Positions 1 through 5,600 of a stretch of DNA of 5,977 nt are shown here, in pieces. Under the pieces are notes generated by a model. That model was not told where the DNA came from. It worked only from the letters and a program-made list of their open reading frames with translations, and did no database searches. Location of the stretch: NCBI GenBank assembly GCA_031551625.1, contig JAVBNJ010000066.1:1-5977 (forward strand). The letters run 5' to 3'. A program made the translations under genes and the position numbers. This stretch comes from JAVBNJ01 sp031551625. Lineage in GTDB: Bacteria; Bacteroidota; Bacteroidia; Bacteroidales; UBA932. Numbering within the stretch: the stretch's first letter is position 1; each line of letters starts with the position of its first letter.

Positions 1-109
1 ATAGTCATTTTATTTTTTCTTGTGCTATCAAAGCCCTACGGCTACAATCGTTAACCATTTTTCTTTTTTAATTTCTATTCGGGCGGAAATTGTCCTGCCT
101 CTACTGCGC

Positions 110-144
110 CAATTAGCAATTGTCATTTGTCAATCGTCAATTAA
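110..144 (+). repeat. Tandem heptamer repeat, five units
   Basis: Five consecutive 7-base units without gaps start at 110, 117, 124, 131 and 138. The consensus is CAATTGT, with variants such as CAATTAG, CATTTGT and CAATCGT. The pattern resembles the short tandemly repeated heptamers known from cyanobacterial intergenic DNA. No function is evident, and there is no coding sequence here. Confidence 0.7.
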
Positions 145-186
145 AAACCCCTGCTGCATTCCTGTAGCCATTGCCATTATCGTTTC

Positions 187-239
187 AATCTGTGTTAATC
201 CGTGTAATCTGTTCTCACTCCTGTAAACTCTGTGTCCAG
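187..239 (+). repeat. Degenerate AATCYGTGT array, copy 1
   Basis: Units close to AATCTGTGT/AATCCGTGT begin at 187, 197, 206, 217 and 226, so the period is 9-11 bases; the last units are more degraded. Similar arrays occur at 1109-1140 on this strand and at 5881-5918 on the other strand. All three are between genes. The family appears to be a dispersed intergenic repeat; no function can be read from the sequence. Confidence 0.65.
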
Positions 240-249
240 ATCTATAGAC

Positions 250-405
250 AAAATGAAACGTGAACTTAAATTTATTGTAATCGAGGTTCTGGAATACCTT
301 ACGTCAAATAAATAAAGCTCACGTTCGTGAAGCATTAACTTATCCTGACGTATGAAATTTTCCAGATTTCGATTTATGGATAAATTGTGTAACGATAAAA
401 GAACG
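250..405 (+). ncRNA. Candidate structured element, copy 1 (hairpin 270-385)
   Basis: The element opens with AAAATGAAACGT (250-261) and ends with AAAGAACG (398-405); both boxes recur in the copy at 5644-5797. Between them is a long stepped hairpin: ATTTAT 270-275 with ATAAAT 380-385; AATCGA 279-284 with TCGATT 369-374; internal loop GGT 285-287 opposite TT 367-368; TCTGGAA 288-294 with TTCCAGA 360-366; internal loop TACCT 295-299 opposite TGAAATT 353-359; TACGTCA 300-306 with TGACGTA 346-352; and an apical GCTCAC 317-322 with GTGAAGC 327-333 (one bulged A) closing a GTTC loop. Relative to the other copy, seven pairs change on both sides and stay complementary. The strand is assigned from the orientation relative to the downstream gene and is not proven. 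It ends about 100 bases before the phosphatase start, and the recognisable promoter box lies downstream of it, so it is probably not that gene's leader. A DNA-level hairpin element is the alternative reading. Confidence 0.6.
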
Positions 406-453
406 TGTTATAGCTGCAAATTTATAATAAAAAAATTAGTTGGCAAATAATAC

Positions 454-473
454 AATGTTAAAAAATGTTAAAA
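454..473 (+). repeat. Perfect 10-base direct repeat before promoter
   Basis: AATGTTAAAA occurs twice back to back (454-463 and 464-473), a spacing of about one DNA helical turn. It sits 17 bases upstream of the -7 box at 491-498, where the -33 region would be. It could be a binding site for a regulator or simply AT-rich promoter DNA. Confidence 0.4.
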
Positions 474-490
474 TTATTTAAAAAATTCTG

Positions 491-498
491 TAATTTTG
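491..498 (+). promoter_or_regulatory. Bacteroidota -7 box for the phosphatase gene
   Basis: TAATTTTG matches the Bacteroidota consensus TAnnTTTG. Only six bases separate it from the ATG at 505, so a transcript starting at the usual distance would be leaderless or nearly so. No clear TTTG -33 box is seen; the AATGTTAAAA direct repeat occupies that area. Confidence 0.65.
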
Positions 499-504
499 CA
501 TTCT

Positions 505-972
505 ATGAAAACCTCTATTCTATTTGTTTGCTTAGGCAACATCTGTCGCTCACCTGCAGCCGAGGGCATTTTCCGCGCACTATCCGAGAAGCGTGGTGTA
601 ACCGATAAATTCAAGATTGATTCAGCAGGAACGTATGGCGGTCATGCCGGTGAATTACCTGATCCGCGTATGCGCATTACCGCTGCCAAACGCGGTTATC
701 AACTTACACACCGCTCGCGCAAGCTGGCAAGCGATGATTTCGATCGCTTCGACCGCATTATCGTGATGGATGACGATAACTACGAAACCGTATGCTCGCA
801 TGCCTATAACGTGGATGACACGAAAAAGGTTGAACGTATGACCGATTATTGCCGCCGTTTTACTGTAACCCATGTACCCGACCCGTATTATGAAGGTACT
901 GAAGGCTTCGAGCGCGTACTTGATATCCTGGAAGACGCATGCGGCAACCTGCTGGAGCAATTGGCCAACTAA
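505..972 (+). CDS. Low-molecular-weight protein tyrosine phosphatase
   Basis: A 155-residue cytoplasmic phosphatase of the LMW-PTP (arsenate-reductase-like) family, which hydrolyses phosphotyrosine through a cysteinyl-phosphate intermediate. The P-loop is near the N terminus: VCLGNICRSP at residues 8-17, with nucleophile Cys9 and phosphate-binding Arg15 in the CX5RS signature. The family motif SAGT is at 40-43, and the DPYY segment at 126-129 supplies the general acid Asp126. Length is normal and all key residues are present, so it should be active. I chose the ATG at 505 over an upstream in-frame TTG at 496, because that TTG lies inside the promoter box and the protein from 505 starts directly with the strand leading to the P-loop. 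It stands alone, with nearly 200 bases before the next gene. In other bacteria such enzymes act on tyrosine kinases of polysaccharide export or on metabolic proteins; nothing here identifies the substrate. Confidence 0.95.
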   Translation: MKTSILFVCLGNICRSPAAEGIFRALSEKRGVTDKFKIDSAGTYGGHAGELPDPRMRITAAKRGYQLTHRSRKLASDDFDRFDRIIVMDDDNYETVCSHAYNVDDTKKVERMTDYCRRFTVTHVPDPYYEGTEGFERVLDILEDACGNLLEQLAN

Positions 973-1108
973 AATTTCGAAACCAGGTAGTGGTACTTCC
1001 TTTTTCAACTGTCATTATTATGTAGAACAGGGTTAACTACGAATTACCCGAATGAACACTAATTTTTTATTTAATGCCTTAATGTATGTCATTGCAAGAA
1101 ACGGAGCA

Positions 1109-1140
1109 ATTTTTCGTGTAAATTCATGTAATTCGTGGAC
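1109..1140 (+). repeat. Degenerate AATYCGTGT array, copy 2
   Basis: Three units of the AATYCGTGT type start near 1109, 1121 and 1130, spaced 9-12 bases apart. They match the array at 187-239 in unit sequence and approximate period. This copy ends 10 bases before the sigma-factor -7 box, so it covers the place where a -33 element would be. Whether it affects transcription cannot be told from the sequence. Confidence 0.55.
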
Positions 1141-1149
1141 AAAAAAACG

Positions 1150-1157
1150 TACCTTTG
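1150..1157 (+). promoter_or_regulatory. Bacteroidota -7 box for the sigma/FecR operon
   Basis: TACCTTTG fits TAnnTTTG exactly and ends 13 bases before the sigma-factor ATG, predicting a very short leader. A good -33 TTTG box is not visible; that position is occupied by the degenerate repeat array. The absence of other such boxes up to 4446 suggests one promoter for the three-gene operon. Confidence 0.65.
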
Positions 1158-1170
1158 CGGCTTCTAAAAA

Positions 1171-1770
1171 ATGAATGAGCAAATGGGAGAGCCGATAATC
1201 CGCGATACTATCGAGGCCGGTGCATTACAAGCGGGTGACCATGCCGCTTACGAGCGCTTGTTTGTCTTGTGGCACGAACCGCTGTGCCGCTATGCTTGCT
1301 CCATACTGCGTAACATGGATGAAGCCGAAGAGGTGGTGCAACGTACATTTTGCAAACTGTGGGACAGCCGCAATACATTAGAAATTCGAACCTCTATAAA
1401 ATCATACCTGTACCGAATGGTGCATAACCAATGCCTGAACCGCATCCAGCAATTGAAGACACGTGCCGGGCACCACGAGCAATATGCCTACACCGTACCG
1501 GACTCCTCCGGTAGCGCTGCCGGGAAAGTGATAGCAGGCGAATTGGAACAACAAATTATGGAAGCCGTGGCAGCCTTGCCGCCGCAGTGTAAGCGGGTTT
1601 TCGAGCTGAGTCGCTATAAGCAATTAAGCTATGCCGAAATTGCTGCCGAAATGAGCATATCGACGAATACGGTAGAAAACCACCTCTCGAAAGCCTTGCG
1701 GCTGTTGCGCGAGAACCTGAAAGACTATCTGCCGTTGGTAGTAATATTATTTATTTTAAAATGGAGGTAA
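1171..1770 (+). CDS. ECF sigma factor, FecI/RpoE-like
   Basis: A 199-residue extracytoplasmic-function sigma factor that should direct RNA polymerase to a small set of promoters when released by its anti-sigma partner. Region 2 covers about residues 25-95: the helix with DEAEEVVQRTFCKLW (50-64) is the typical core-binding segment, and SIKSYLYRMVHNQCLNR (75-91) matches the -10 melting and recognition part. Region 4 covers about 130-182, with LPPQCKRVFELSR followed by the helix-turn-helix LSYAEIAAEMSISTNTVENH (152-171). The C terminus is a short hydrophobic tail, LPLVVILFILKW (187-198), of a kind common in Bacteroidota sigma factors. The start at 1171 follows the promoter box by 13 bases; an alternative ATG lies at 1183. 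The FecR-type anti-sigma gene begins two bases after the stop, so the pair is co-transcribed and probably translationally coupled. Confidence 0.95.
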   Translation: MNEQMGEPIIRDTIEAGALQAGDHAAYERLFVLWHEPLCRYACSILRNMDEAEEVVQRTFCKLWDSRNTLEIRTSIKSYLYRMVHNQCLNRIQQLKTRAGHHEQYAYTVPDSSGSAAGKVIAGELEQQIMEAVAALPPQCKRVFELSRYKQLSYAEIAAEMSISTNTVENHLSKALRLLRENLKDYLPLVVILFILKWR

Positions 1771-1772
1771 TC

Positions 1773-2810
1773 ATGAATCCCGACATAGATATCCTGCTGG
1801 CCCGGTATTTTAGCGGTGAAGCTACAGTCTCCGATTTGTCGCAGCTCGACGAATGGCTGGCCGCTTCGGACGGTAACGAAAAATATTTTGAACAACTCAC
1901 GTCACTCTATGAAAAAGCCGCGCCCGCCGGTGATTTCCGCAAGCCCAATGGCATTAAAGCAGTAGGTTTGTTCAGGCAGTACATTCATTCGGGCGAGGCT
2001 GCGCTATCGTCCGGTACATCAATGCAAGCTGAGCCTGCAAATATAGAAGACGTGAGACACAACCCAGTTCCAACACGACGGTCGCATTTATACTGGCCCG
2101 CCGCTGCAGTAGTTGTTTTAGCTATTACACTATCAATATTCCATCTATGGAAAAAGAAAGAAACACCACTGCAATTTGCTTCATCTGCAAATATGGAATT
2201 GATTATGTTGCCCGATAGCACGATGGTGCGGTTAAGCCCCTATAGCCATATTACGTGCAATAAATATTATGCAAAAGAAGAACGAACTATAAATTTAGTT
2301 GGTTGTGCTACATTCGATGTCGGCCAACATGGGCATGGCCAGTTTACCGTAACAGCGGGCGATGCGGTGATTCGCGATATCGGCACGGTATTTACGGTCG
2401 ATGCCTACGAGCAAAACAGCGAGCTGTGCGTGATAGTGGAAACAGGGGAAGTAGCCATTACCGGCATTGCCGATACCGAAGTACATGTGGTAGCTAACAA
2501 AGCGGCCATTATTAACAAAGCAACGAAAGAAATACAAATAGTAGGACAGGGAATCGACGCGCCCGCACAGGATGCCGTAGACACCTCATCGCCCCTGGTA
2601 TTTGATGCAACTCCGCTGTACGAAGTGGTGCACCGGCTTACGCAACGCTATGGCGTTACGGTGAAACTGGAGAATGCCTCGCTGGCGCAACGCACCATTA
2701 GCGTACGTTTTCACGGCGAAGATGTCCGTGTTATCCTTGATGTGATTGCCGAAACGTTAGCCCTTAAATTATCGGACGAAAATGGAGTATATGTCTTGTC
2801 GGAGCCTTAA
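1773..2810 (+). CDS. FecR-family anti-sigma factor
   Basis: A 345-residue inner-membrane regulator expected to hold the upstream sigma factor and to receive a signal from an outer-membrane partner in the periplasm. Residues 1-50 form the cytoplasmic anti-sigma helices (ILLARYFSGEATVSDLSQLDEWL). A single membrane segment lies at about 107-126 (YWPAAAVVVLAITLSIFHLW), followed by a positive KKK. The FecR domain spans about 139-231, with LPDSTMVRLSP, an INLVGCATFDV segment and the DIGTVFTVDAY core. Residues about 275-345 match the Bacteroidota FecR C-terminal domain (DUF4974 type), whose fold is related to STN. I chose ATG 1773, not the in-frame ATG at 1761, because GGAGG at 1763-1767 lies five bases upstream of it and the earlier start would overlap the sigma gene. 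The last 29 bases overlap the next gene, indicating translational coupling. Confidence 0.93.
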   Translation: MNPDIDILLARYFSGEATVSDLSQLDEWLAASDGNEKYFEQLTSLYEKAAPAGDFRKPNGIKAVGLFRQYIHSGEAALSSGTSMQAEPANIEDVRHNPVPTRRSHLYWPAAAVVVLAITLSIFHLWKKKETPLQFASSANMELIMLPDSTMVRLSPYSHITCNKYYAKEERTINLVGCATFDVGQHGHGQFTVTAGDAVIRDIGTVFTVDAYEQNSELCVIVETGEVAITGIADTEVHVVANKAAIINKATKEIQIVGQGIDAPAQDAVDTSSPLVFDATPLYEVVHRLTQRYGVTVKLENASLAQRTISVRFHGEDVRVILDVIAETLALKLSDENGVYVLSEP

Positions 2811-4446
2811 AACACTACTTTGTATGCTTTGCTGCTTCCTTGCGCAAGCCGGATTTCCGAAAGACAATAGTACCGGTTTGTTGCAGCAAACAGTAGATTT
2901 AAATGTCCGCAATAAATCATTCGCCGACCTGTTTACCGAGATCAGGAAACAAACAGGCGCTGTCTTTTCATACGATCCGCAACAATTCGATGCTTCAAAA
3001 AAAGTTACTGTGCAAAGCAAAGGCTCCCTTTCCGCTGTGTTGCAACAAGCGCTTCCAAAGGGCTGTACATTTAAAGCCAGCGGCAACTACATTATAATAA
3101 GCGTCGCAAAAAAAAGCGCCATGATCGGTGCTGCAAAACCGTCAACTGCATTACAAACATCGACTCCTGAACCTGCCGTGATGCGCGATACATCAATAGC
3201 ATTAAAGAAAATTTCTTCATTGAGTAGTGGTGAATCCACCCACACTTGTCATAGTAGTATAAGTAACAAAAACAACGAAGAAATGAAAAAACAGATTACT
3301 GCCGCGCTCTTGGCGCTTACTATGACTACCGCACCTGCTATGGCACAGGAAACAACACCCGAGCCGAAACAACCCGGGGCCACTAAAGTATTTCAACTTT
3401 CTTTTGTATACCCGCTGGGAATATATGGTACCAACACTCCACAATATGCCTATGGGTTATCGTTAAACGTGCTTGGCGGCGTTACCGGCGGTGTGTCCGG
3501 CGCTGAATTTGCCGGTTTGTATAATATCAACCGGTATAATGTAAACGGCGCCCAATTTGCCGGATTGGCCAATGTAACTTCCGGCACATTCAAAGGCGGT
3601 CAGTTTGCGGGATTAGCCAATGTGGTTAGCGGCCCGTTCAAAGGCGCGCAGGCAGCCGGGTTAATAAACCTAACAGGCAGTTCGCTGAAAGGCGCACAGG
3701 TGGCGGGACTTGTCAATGTAGCAGGCAATGCGGTGAATGGTGCACAAGTAGCCGGATTAGCCAATGTTACCGCAGGTAGTGTAAATGGTATACAAATAGC
3801 AGGTATCGGGAACAGGGCAACCGATAGCTCCGGTGTGCAAGTGGCCGGTATCGTAAACGTCGCCGATACCATGAAAACACAAATTGCCGGCATTGTCAAC
3901 ATCGCCAATCGCGGCGGTTTCCAATTAGGGATTGTTAATGTACGCGACACGGCCGATGGTTGCATGCTGGGCATAGTCAACATTGCTCGTCGCGGTGGCG
4001 TGTTGGAATTCGAAGCAGGCGCCAGCGAATTTTTTTATACCTCACTTTCGTTCCGCTCGGGCGTAAAACGATTGTATTCCATTATTAACATCAGCTATAA
4101 CTTCAAAGATGAGTTTTGGGCCTATGGCTTTGGAGTGGGCACCACATTTGAATTCTCCCAAAAGTTCGGTATGAATCTCGAATTGATGGAATATACGCTA
4201 ACCGACAAAAATTTCTCAATGCATACTTACAACATATTGGCTCAACTGCGACCGTTGGTTTACTACCGGCTTTCGCAGCATCTTAGGCTTTTTGCAGGGC
4301 CTGCGTTCAACCTCTACATTGGAGACAACACGGTCGATAACCCGCTATCGGTAACAACGCCCTACACCATTGCCAGCCACTACGACACCGGCACTAAACT
4401 CGAATCGTGGATTGGCGGCACCGCAGGTATACGTTTCAATTTTTAA
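2782..4446 (+). CDS. STN domain plus 16-residue-repeat outer-membrane barrel protein
   Basis: A 554-residue secreted protein and the likely signal transducer of the sigma/FecR pair. A first signal peptide covers about residues 4-24 (LKTLLCMLCCFLAQA). An STN domain follows at about 38-107 (VDLNVRNKSFADLFTEIRKQ to NYIIIS), the fold with which TonB-type transducers contact FecR. Residues 111-167 are a Ser/Thr-rich linker. Residues 168-188 form a second complete signal peptide, MKKQITAALLALTMTTAPAM, with an AMA|Q cleavage site. Eleven repeats of G-x-Q-x-A-G-[LI]-x-N-[VI] occupy about 240-405. The last 150 residues alternate polar and aromatic strands and end in GIRFNF, a typical outer-membrane barrel C terminus. 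There is no TonB plug domain. The repeats resemble those of LA_2272-type surface repeat proteins, from memory only. An alternative start is ATG 2791. It may be a true fusion, or two proteins, the second starting at 3283. Confidence 0.8.
   Translation: MEYMSCRSLKTLLCMLCCFLAQAGFPKDNSTGLLQQTVDLNVRNKSFADLFTEIRKQTGAVFSYDPQQFDASKKVTVQSKGSLSAVLQQALPKGCTFKASGNYIIISVAKKSAMIGAAKPSTALQTSTPEPAVMRDTSIALKKISSLSSGESTHTCHSSISNKNNEEMKKQITAALLALTMTTAPAMAQETTPEPKQPGATKVFQLSFVYPLGIYGTNTPQYAYGLSLNVLGGVTGGVSGAEFAGLYNINRYNVNGAQFAGLANVTSGTFKGGQFAGLANVVSGPFKGAQAAGLINLTGSSLKGAQVAGLVNVAGNAVNGAQVAGLANVTAGSVNGIQIAGIGNRATDSSGVQVAGIVNVADTMKTQIAGIVNIANRGGFQLGIVNVRDTADGCMLGIVNIARRGGVLEFEAGASEFFYTSLSFRSGVKRLYSIINISYNFKDEFWAYGFGVGTTFEFSQKFGMNLELMEYTLTDKNFSMHTYNILAQLRPLVYYRLSQHLRLFAGPAFNLYIGDNTVDNPLSVTTPYTIASHYDTGTKLESWIGGTAGIRFNF
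3283..3348 (+). other. Internal signal peptide and possible second start
   Basis: Within the long reading frame, the ATG at 3283 begins a textbook signal peptide: MKK, a hydrophobic stretch (ITAALLALTMTTA), then an AMA|Q cleavage site. The preceding bases (about 3200-3282) look like leader DNA, rich in A and AAC/AAG runs, and encode a low-complexity Ser/Thr/Asn linker. No stop codon separates the two halves. If used, this start gives a 387-residue barrel protein without the STN domain. No strong Shine-Dalgarno is seen, but that is usual in this phylum. Confidence 0.5.
3499..3996 (+). repeat. Coding repeat, 11 units of about 16 residues (48 bases)
   Basis: The A-G-L/I (or L-G-I) triplets fall at protein residues 244, 260, 276, 292, 308, 324, 340, 355, 369, 382 and 396. 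The period is exactly 16 for the first six steps and then shrinks to 15, 14, 13 and 14. Consensus: G-x-Q-[FV]-A-G-[LI]-x-N-[VI]-x-x-G. Regular small and hydrophobic positions with a conserved Asn suggest a beta-solenoid-like or repeated-strand surface. At the DNA level the units are related but diverged; the GCCAATGT-like part is best kept. Confidence 0.85.
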
Positions 4447-4452
4447 TTCTAA

Positions 4453-4466
4453 ACTAAATTATTAGT
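4453..4466. terminator. Small hairpin between convergent genes
   Basis: ACTAA (4453-4457) and TTAGT (4462-4466) flank a four-base loop in the 21-base gap between the stop codons of two convergent genes. The position suits a bidirectional terminator, but the stem is only five AT-rich pairs and there is no clear T run, so this is tentative. A six-pair version of the same motif is at 5949-5964. Confidence 0.3.
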
Positions 4467-4467
4467 C

Positions 4468-4917
4468 TTATCCGTTCAACCGTGCCGAGAAAGAAACGGC
4501 AAACAGTATGGTGAGCGCCAATGCCAACACAGCTATTACTGCCGTGGCAATTACTGTAGGCACCAGCCAGCGCGGCAACTTTCTCCCGGCCATGACGGGC
4601 AGTGTAGCCCCCAGCAGCTCGGCCACCGTTTTGTTTTGTTTCCCTTGCTCCTGTTCAGATACCAGCGCCTGCCGTTTAGCAGCTTGCAGGGCCGCCTGCC
4701 GGGCACGGTTCCGCTCTTCGGCATCGGCCTGCTTCTCGCGTTGGCGTTGCTCCTGCATACTTAACCCTTTGAGTACGATCATGATTTTCGCCTGTTCGTC
4801 TACCGCACGCTTGAACTCATCCGATGTTTCGTAGAGCTTCTTGAACGCTGCCTTTTCTGCATTGTCCAATGTTTTGCTAAAATAATATTCTATCAGGTTG
4901 TAATTCTCTGCTGTCAT
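4468..4917 (-). CDS. Small single-pass membrane protein, putative anti-sigma partner
   Basis: A 149-residue protein of unrecognised family. Residues 1-50 (NYNLIEYYFSKTLDNAEKAAFKKLYETSDEFKR region) resemble the short helical N termini of anti-sigma factors. Residues about 52-96 are rich in Glu, Gln, Lys, Arg and Ala and look like a cytoplasmic coiled coil. One membrane helix spans about 117-143 (LVPTVIATAVIAVLALALTILFAV), leaving only some six residues (SARLNG) beyond it. I chose the ATG at 4917: a GGAG motif lies upstream at good spacing, and the start follows the preceding stop by two bases. An ATG at 4938 would add seven residues and overlap the upstream gene. The two-base junction mirrors that of the sigma and FecR genes at 1770/1773. 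The inferred role is to tether and inhibit the sigma-like protein encoded just upstream; it has no periplasmic sensor domain. Confidence 0.65.
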   Translation of the reverse strand: MTAENYNLIEYYFSKTLDNAEKAAFKKLYETSDEFKRAVDEQAKIMIVLKGLSMQEQRQREKQADAEERNRARQAALQAAKRQALVSEQEQGKQNKTVAELLGATLPVMAGRKLPRWLVPTVIATAVIAVLALALTILFAVSFSARLNG

Positions 4918-4919
4918 GG

Positions 4920-5528
4920 CTAACTCTCCGGATAACATTTTTTACGTAATTCACTCATGCAATGATTGGTGCGTGTGCGCGAAGATTCTTCATCGCCCAC
5001 TTCTGTGTTTTCCCGCTGGGCAATTTGCAGATGCGATAAACCAAGCGCATATTTGTACTCCAGCAATTTTCTACAATCGGGCGGCAGCATCTTATACCAA
5101 CGCGAAATGGTACTCACTTCCCGCTCGTCCATCTTATTTTTGAACGGGTTAATTCCCTCTATATAATTGTGGAATTCATTCTCCTGATAATCCTTGATGC
5201 ACCCCAGTTCTATCAAAAATGTAAGCAACGATTGCGGTTTCTCTACATCCTGCTTGTGGGCGCCCACTGCTTCACGAATGAGCTTGGTAAAAAGCCGTTT
5301 GAAATTCGTATTCTCCGGCACGTGCTTGGCTTTTACTTTTTTGCGGAACAATGCAAATGTATAGTCCAATATGTCTTTTTTGAATGCCCCATAGACCGCT
5401 TCTTTCTTCGATTGGCCGGTAAACGCCGATTGCCATAGGTTGTCGGCTTCAACCAATTCCAGAAACAACCGTTTTGCTTCTACATCATTGTGTTCGGTTG
5501 AAAGCCCCAGTAAATCTTGATAATCCAT
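4920..5528 (-). CDS. Divergent sigma-70-like (ECF-type) protein
   Basis: A 202-residue cytoplasmic protein. The C-terminal part, residues about 140-198, reads as sigma region 4: STISRWYKMLPPDCRKLLEYKY, then LGLSHLQIAQRE as the first helix of a helix-turn-helix, and SSRTRTNHCMSELRKKC as the recognition helix and tail, with an unusual acidic insert (NTEVGDEE, 174-181) in the turn. The N-terminal half is helical and fits a degenerate region 2 in length and place (about 45-125), but the usual D-A-E-D-x-x-Q-E-x-F motif is not recognisable. The start is the ATG at 5528, because a promoter box at 5554-5561 lies inside the 26-codon upstream extension. The next gene begins two bases after the stop. 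I infer an ECF-like sigma factor paired with that membrane protein; a DNA-binding regulator that borrowed region 4 is the alternative. Confidence 0.7.
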   Translation of the reverse strand: MDYQDLLGLSTEHNDVEAKRLFLELVEADNLWQSAFTGQSKKEAVYGAFKKDILDYTFALFRKKVKAKHVPENTNFKRLFTKLIREAVGAHKQDVEKPQSLLTFLIELGCIKDYQENEFHNYIEGINPFKNKMDEREVSTISRWYKMLPPDCRKLLEYKYALGLSHLQIAQRENTEVGDEESSRTRTNHCMSELRKKCYPES

Positions 5529-5553
5529 ATTTTGAGCAAGGTAATTTGTTGGA

Positions 5554-5561
5554 CAAAGATA
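5554..5561 (-). promoter_or_regulatory. Bacteroidota -7 box for the divergent sigma gene
   Basis: Read on the minus strand this is TATCTTTG, an exact TAnnTTTG match, 25 bases before the ATG at 5528. It rules out the longer open frame starting at 5606. The expected -33 TTTG is not evident; that area is T-rich. Confidence 0.65.
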
Positions 5562-5600
5562 GAAAAATAACCCCGATTTTTGTGTAAATAAAAAATATTT

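Larger units (their letters stand above)
1..504. other. Gene-free, repeat-rich intergenic region
   Basis: No convincing gene lies in this stretch. The open frame at 20-226 lacks protein-like composition and runs through repeats. Contents in order: a short AGCC/GGCT hairpin at 32-43, five tandem heptamers at 110-144, a degenerate 9-10 base array at 187-239, a 156-base element with a covarying hairpin at 250-405, a perfect 10-base direct repeat at 454-473, and a promoter box at 491-498 serving the phosphatase gene. The region from about 400 to 490 is very AT-rich. Confidence 0.8.

Noticed and set aside
20..226. Open frame of 68 codons on the plus strand
   Set aside because: It runs through the heptamer and AATCYGTGT repeats, has no promoter box or ribosome site, and its composition (many Ile, Cys, Ser) is not protein-like.
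110..239. CRISPR array
   Set aside because: The repeats are 7-10 bases, degenerate, and without spacers of regular length.
270..385. Rho-independent terminator
   Set aside because: The hairpin is over 100 bases with internal loops, is not followed by a T tract, and is upstream of a gene rather than after one.
1091..1114. ATTGC/GCAAT stem followed by TTTT as a terminator of the phosphatase gene
   Set aside because: Five weak pairs with a 10-base loop, over 100 bases after the stop codon; too weak to call.
3600..3983. 127-codon minus-strand frame with repeated Pro-Ala-Thr segments
   Set aside because: Its apparent repeats are the antisense image of the 16-residue coding repeats on the plus strand, which have clear protein-level conservation.
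4508..4834. Plus-strand frame of 108 codons opposite the small membrane protein
   Set aside because: It is a shadow of the minus-strand gene, rich in Cys, Ser and Ala from reverse reading of the coiled-coil codons.
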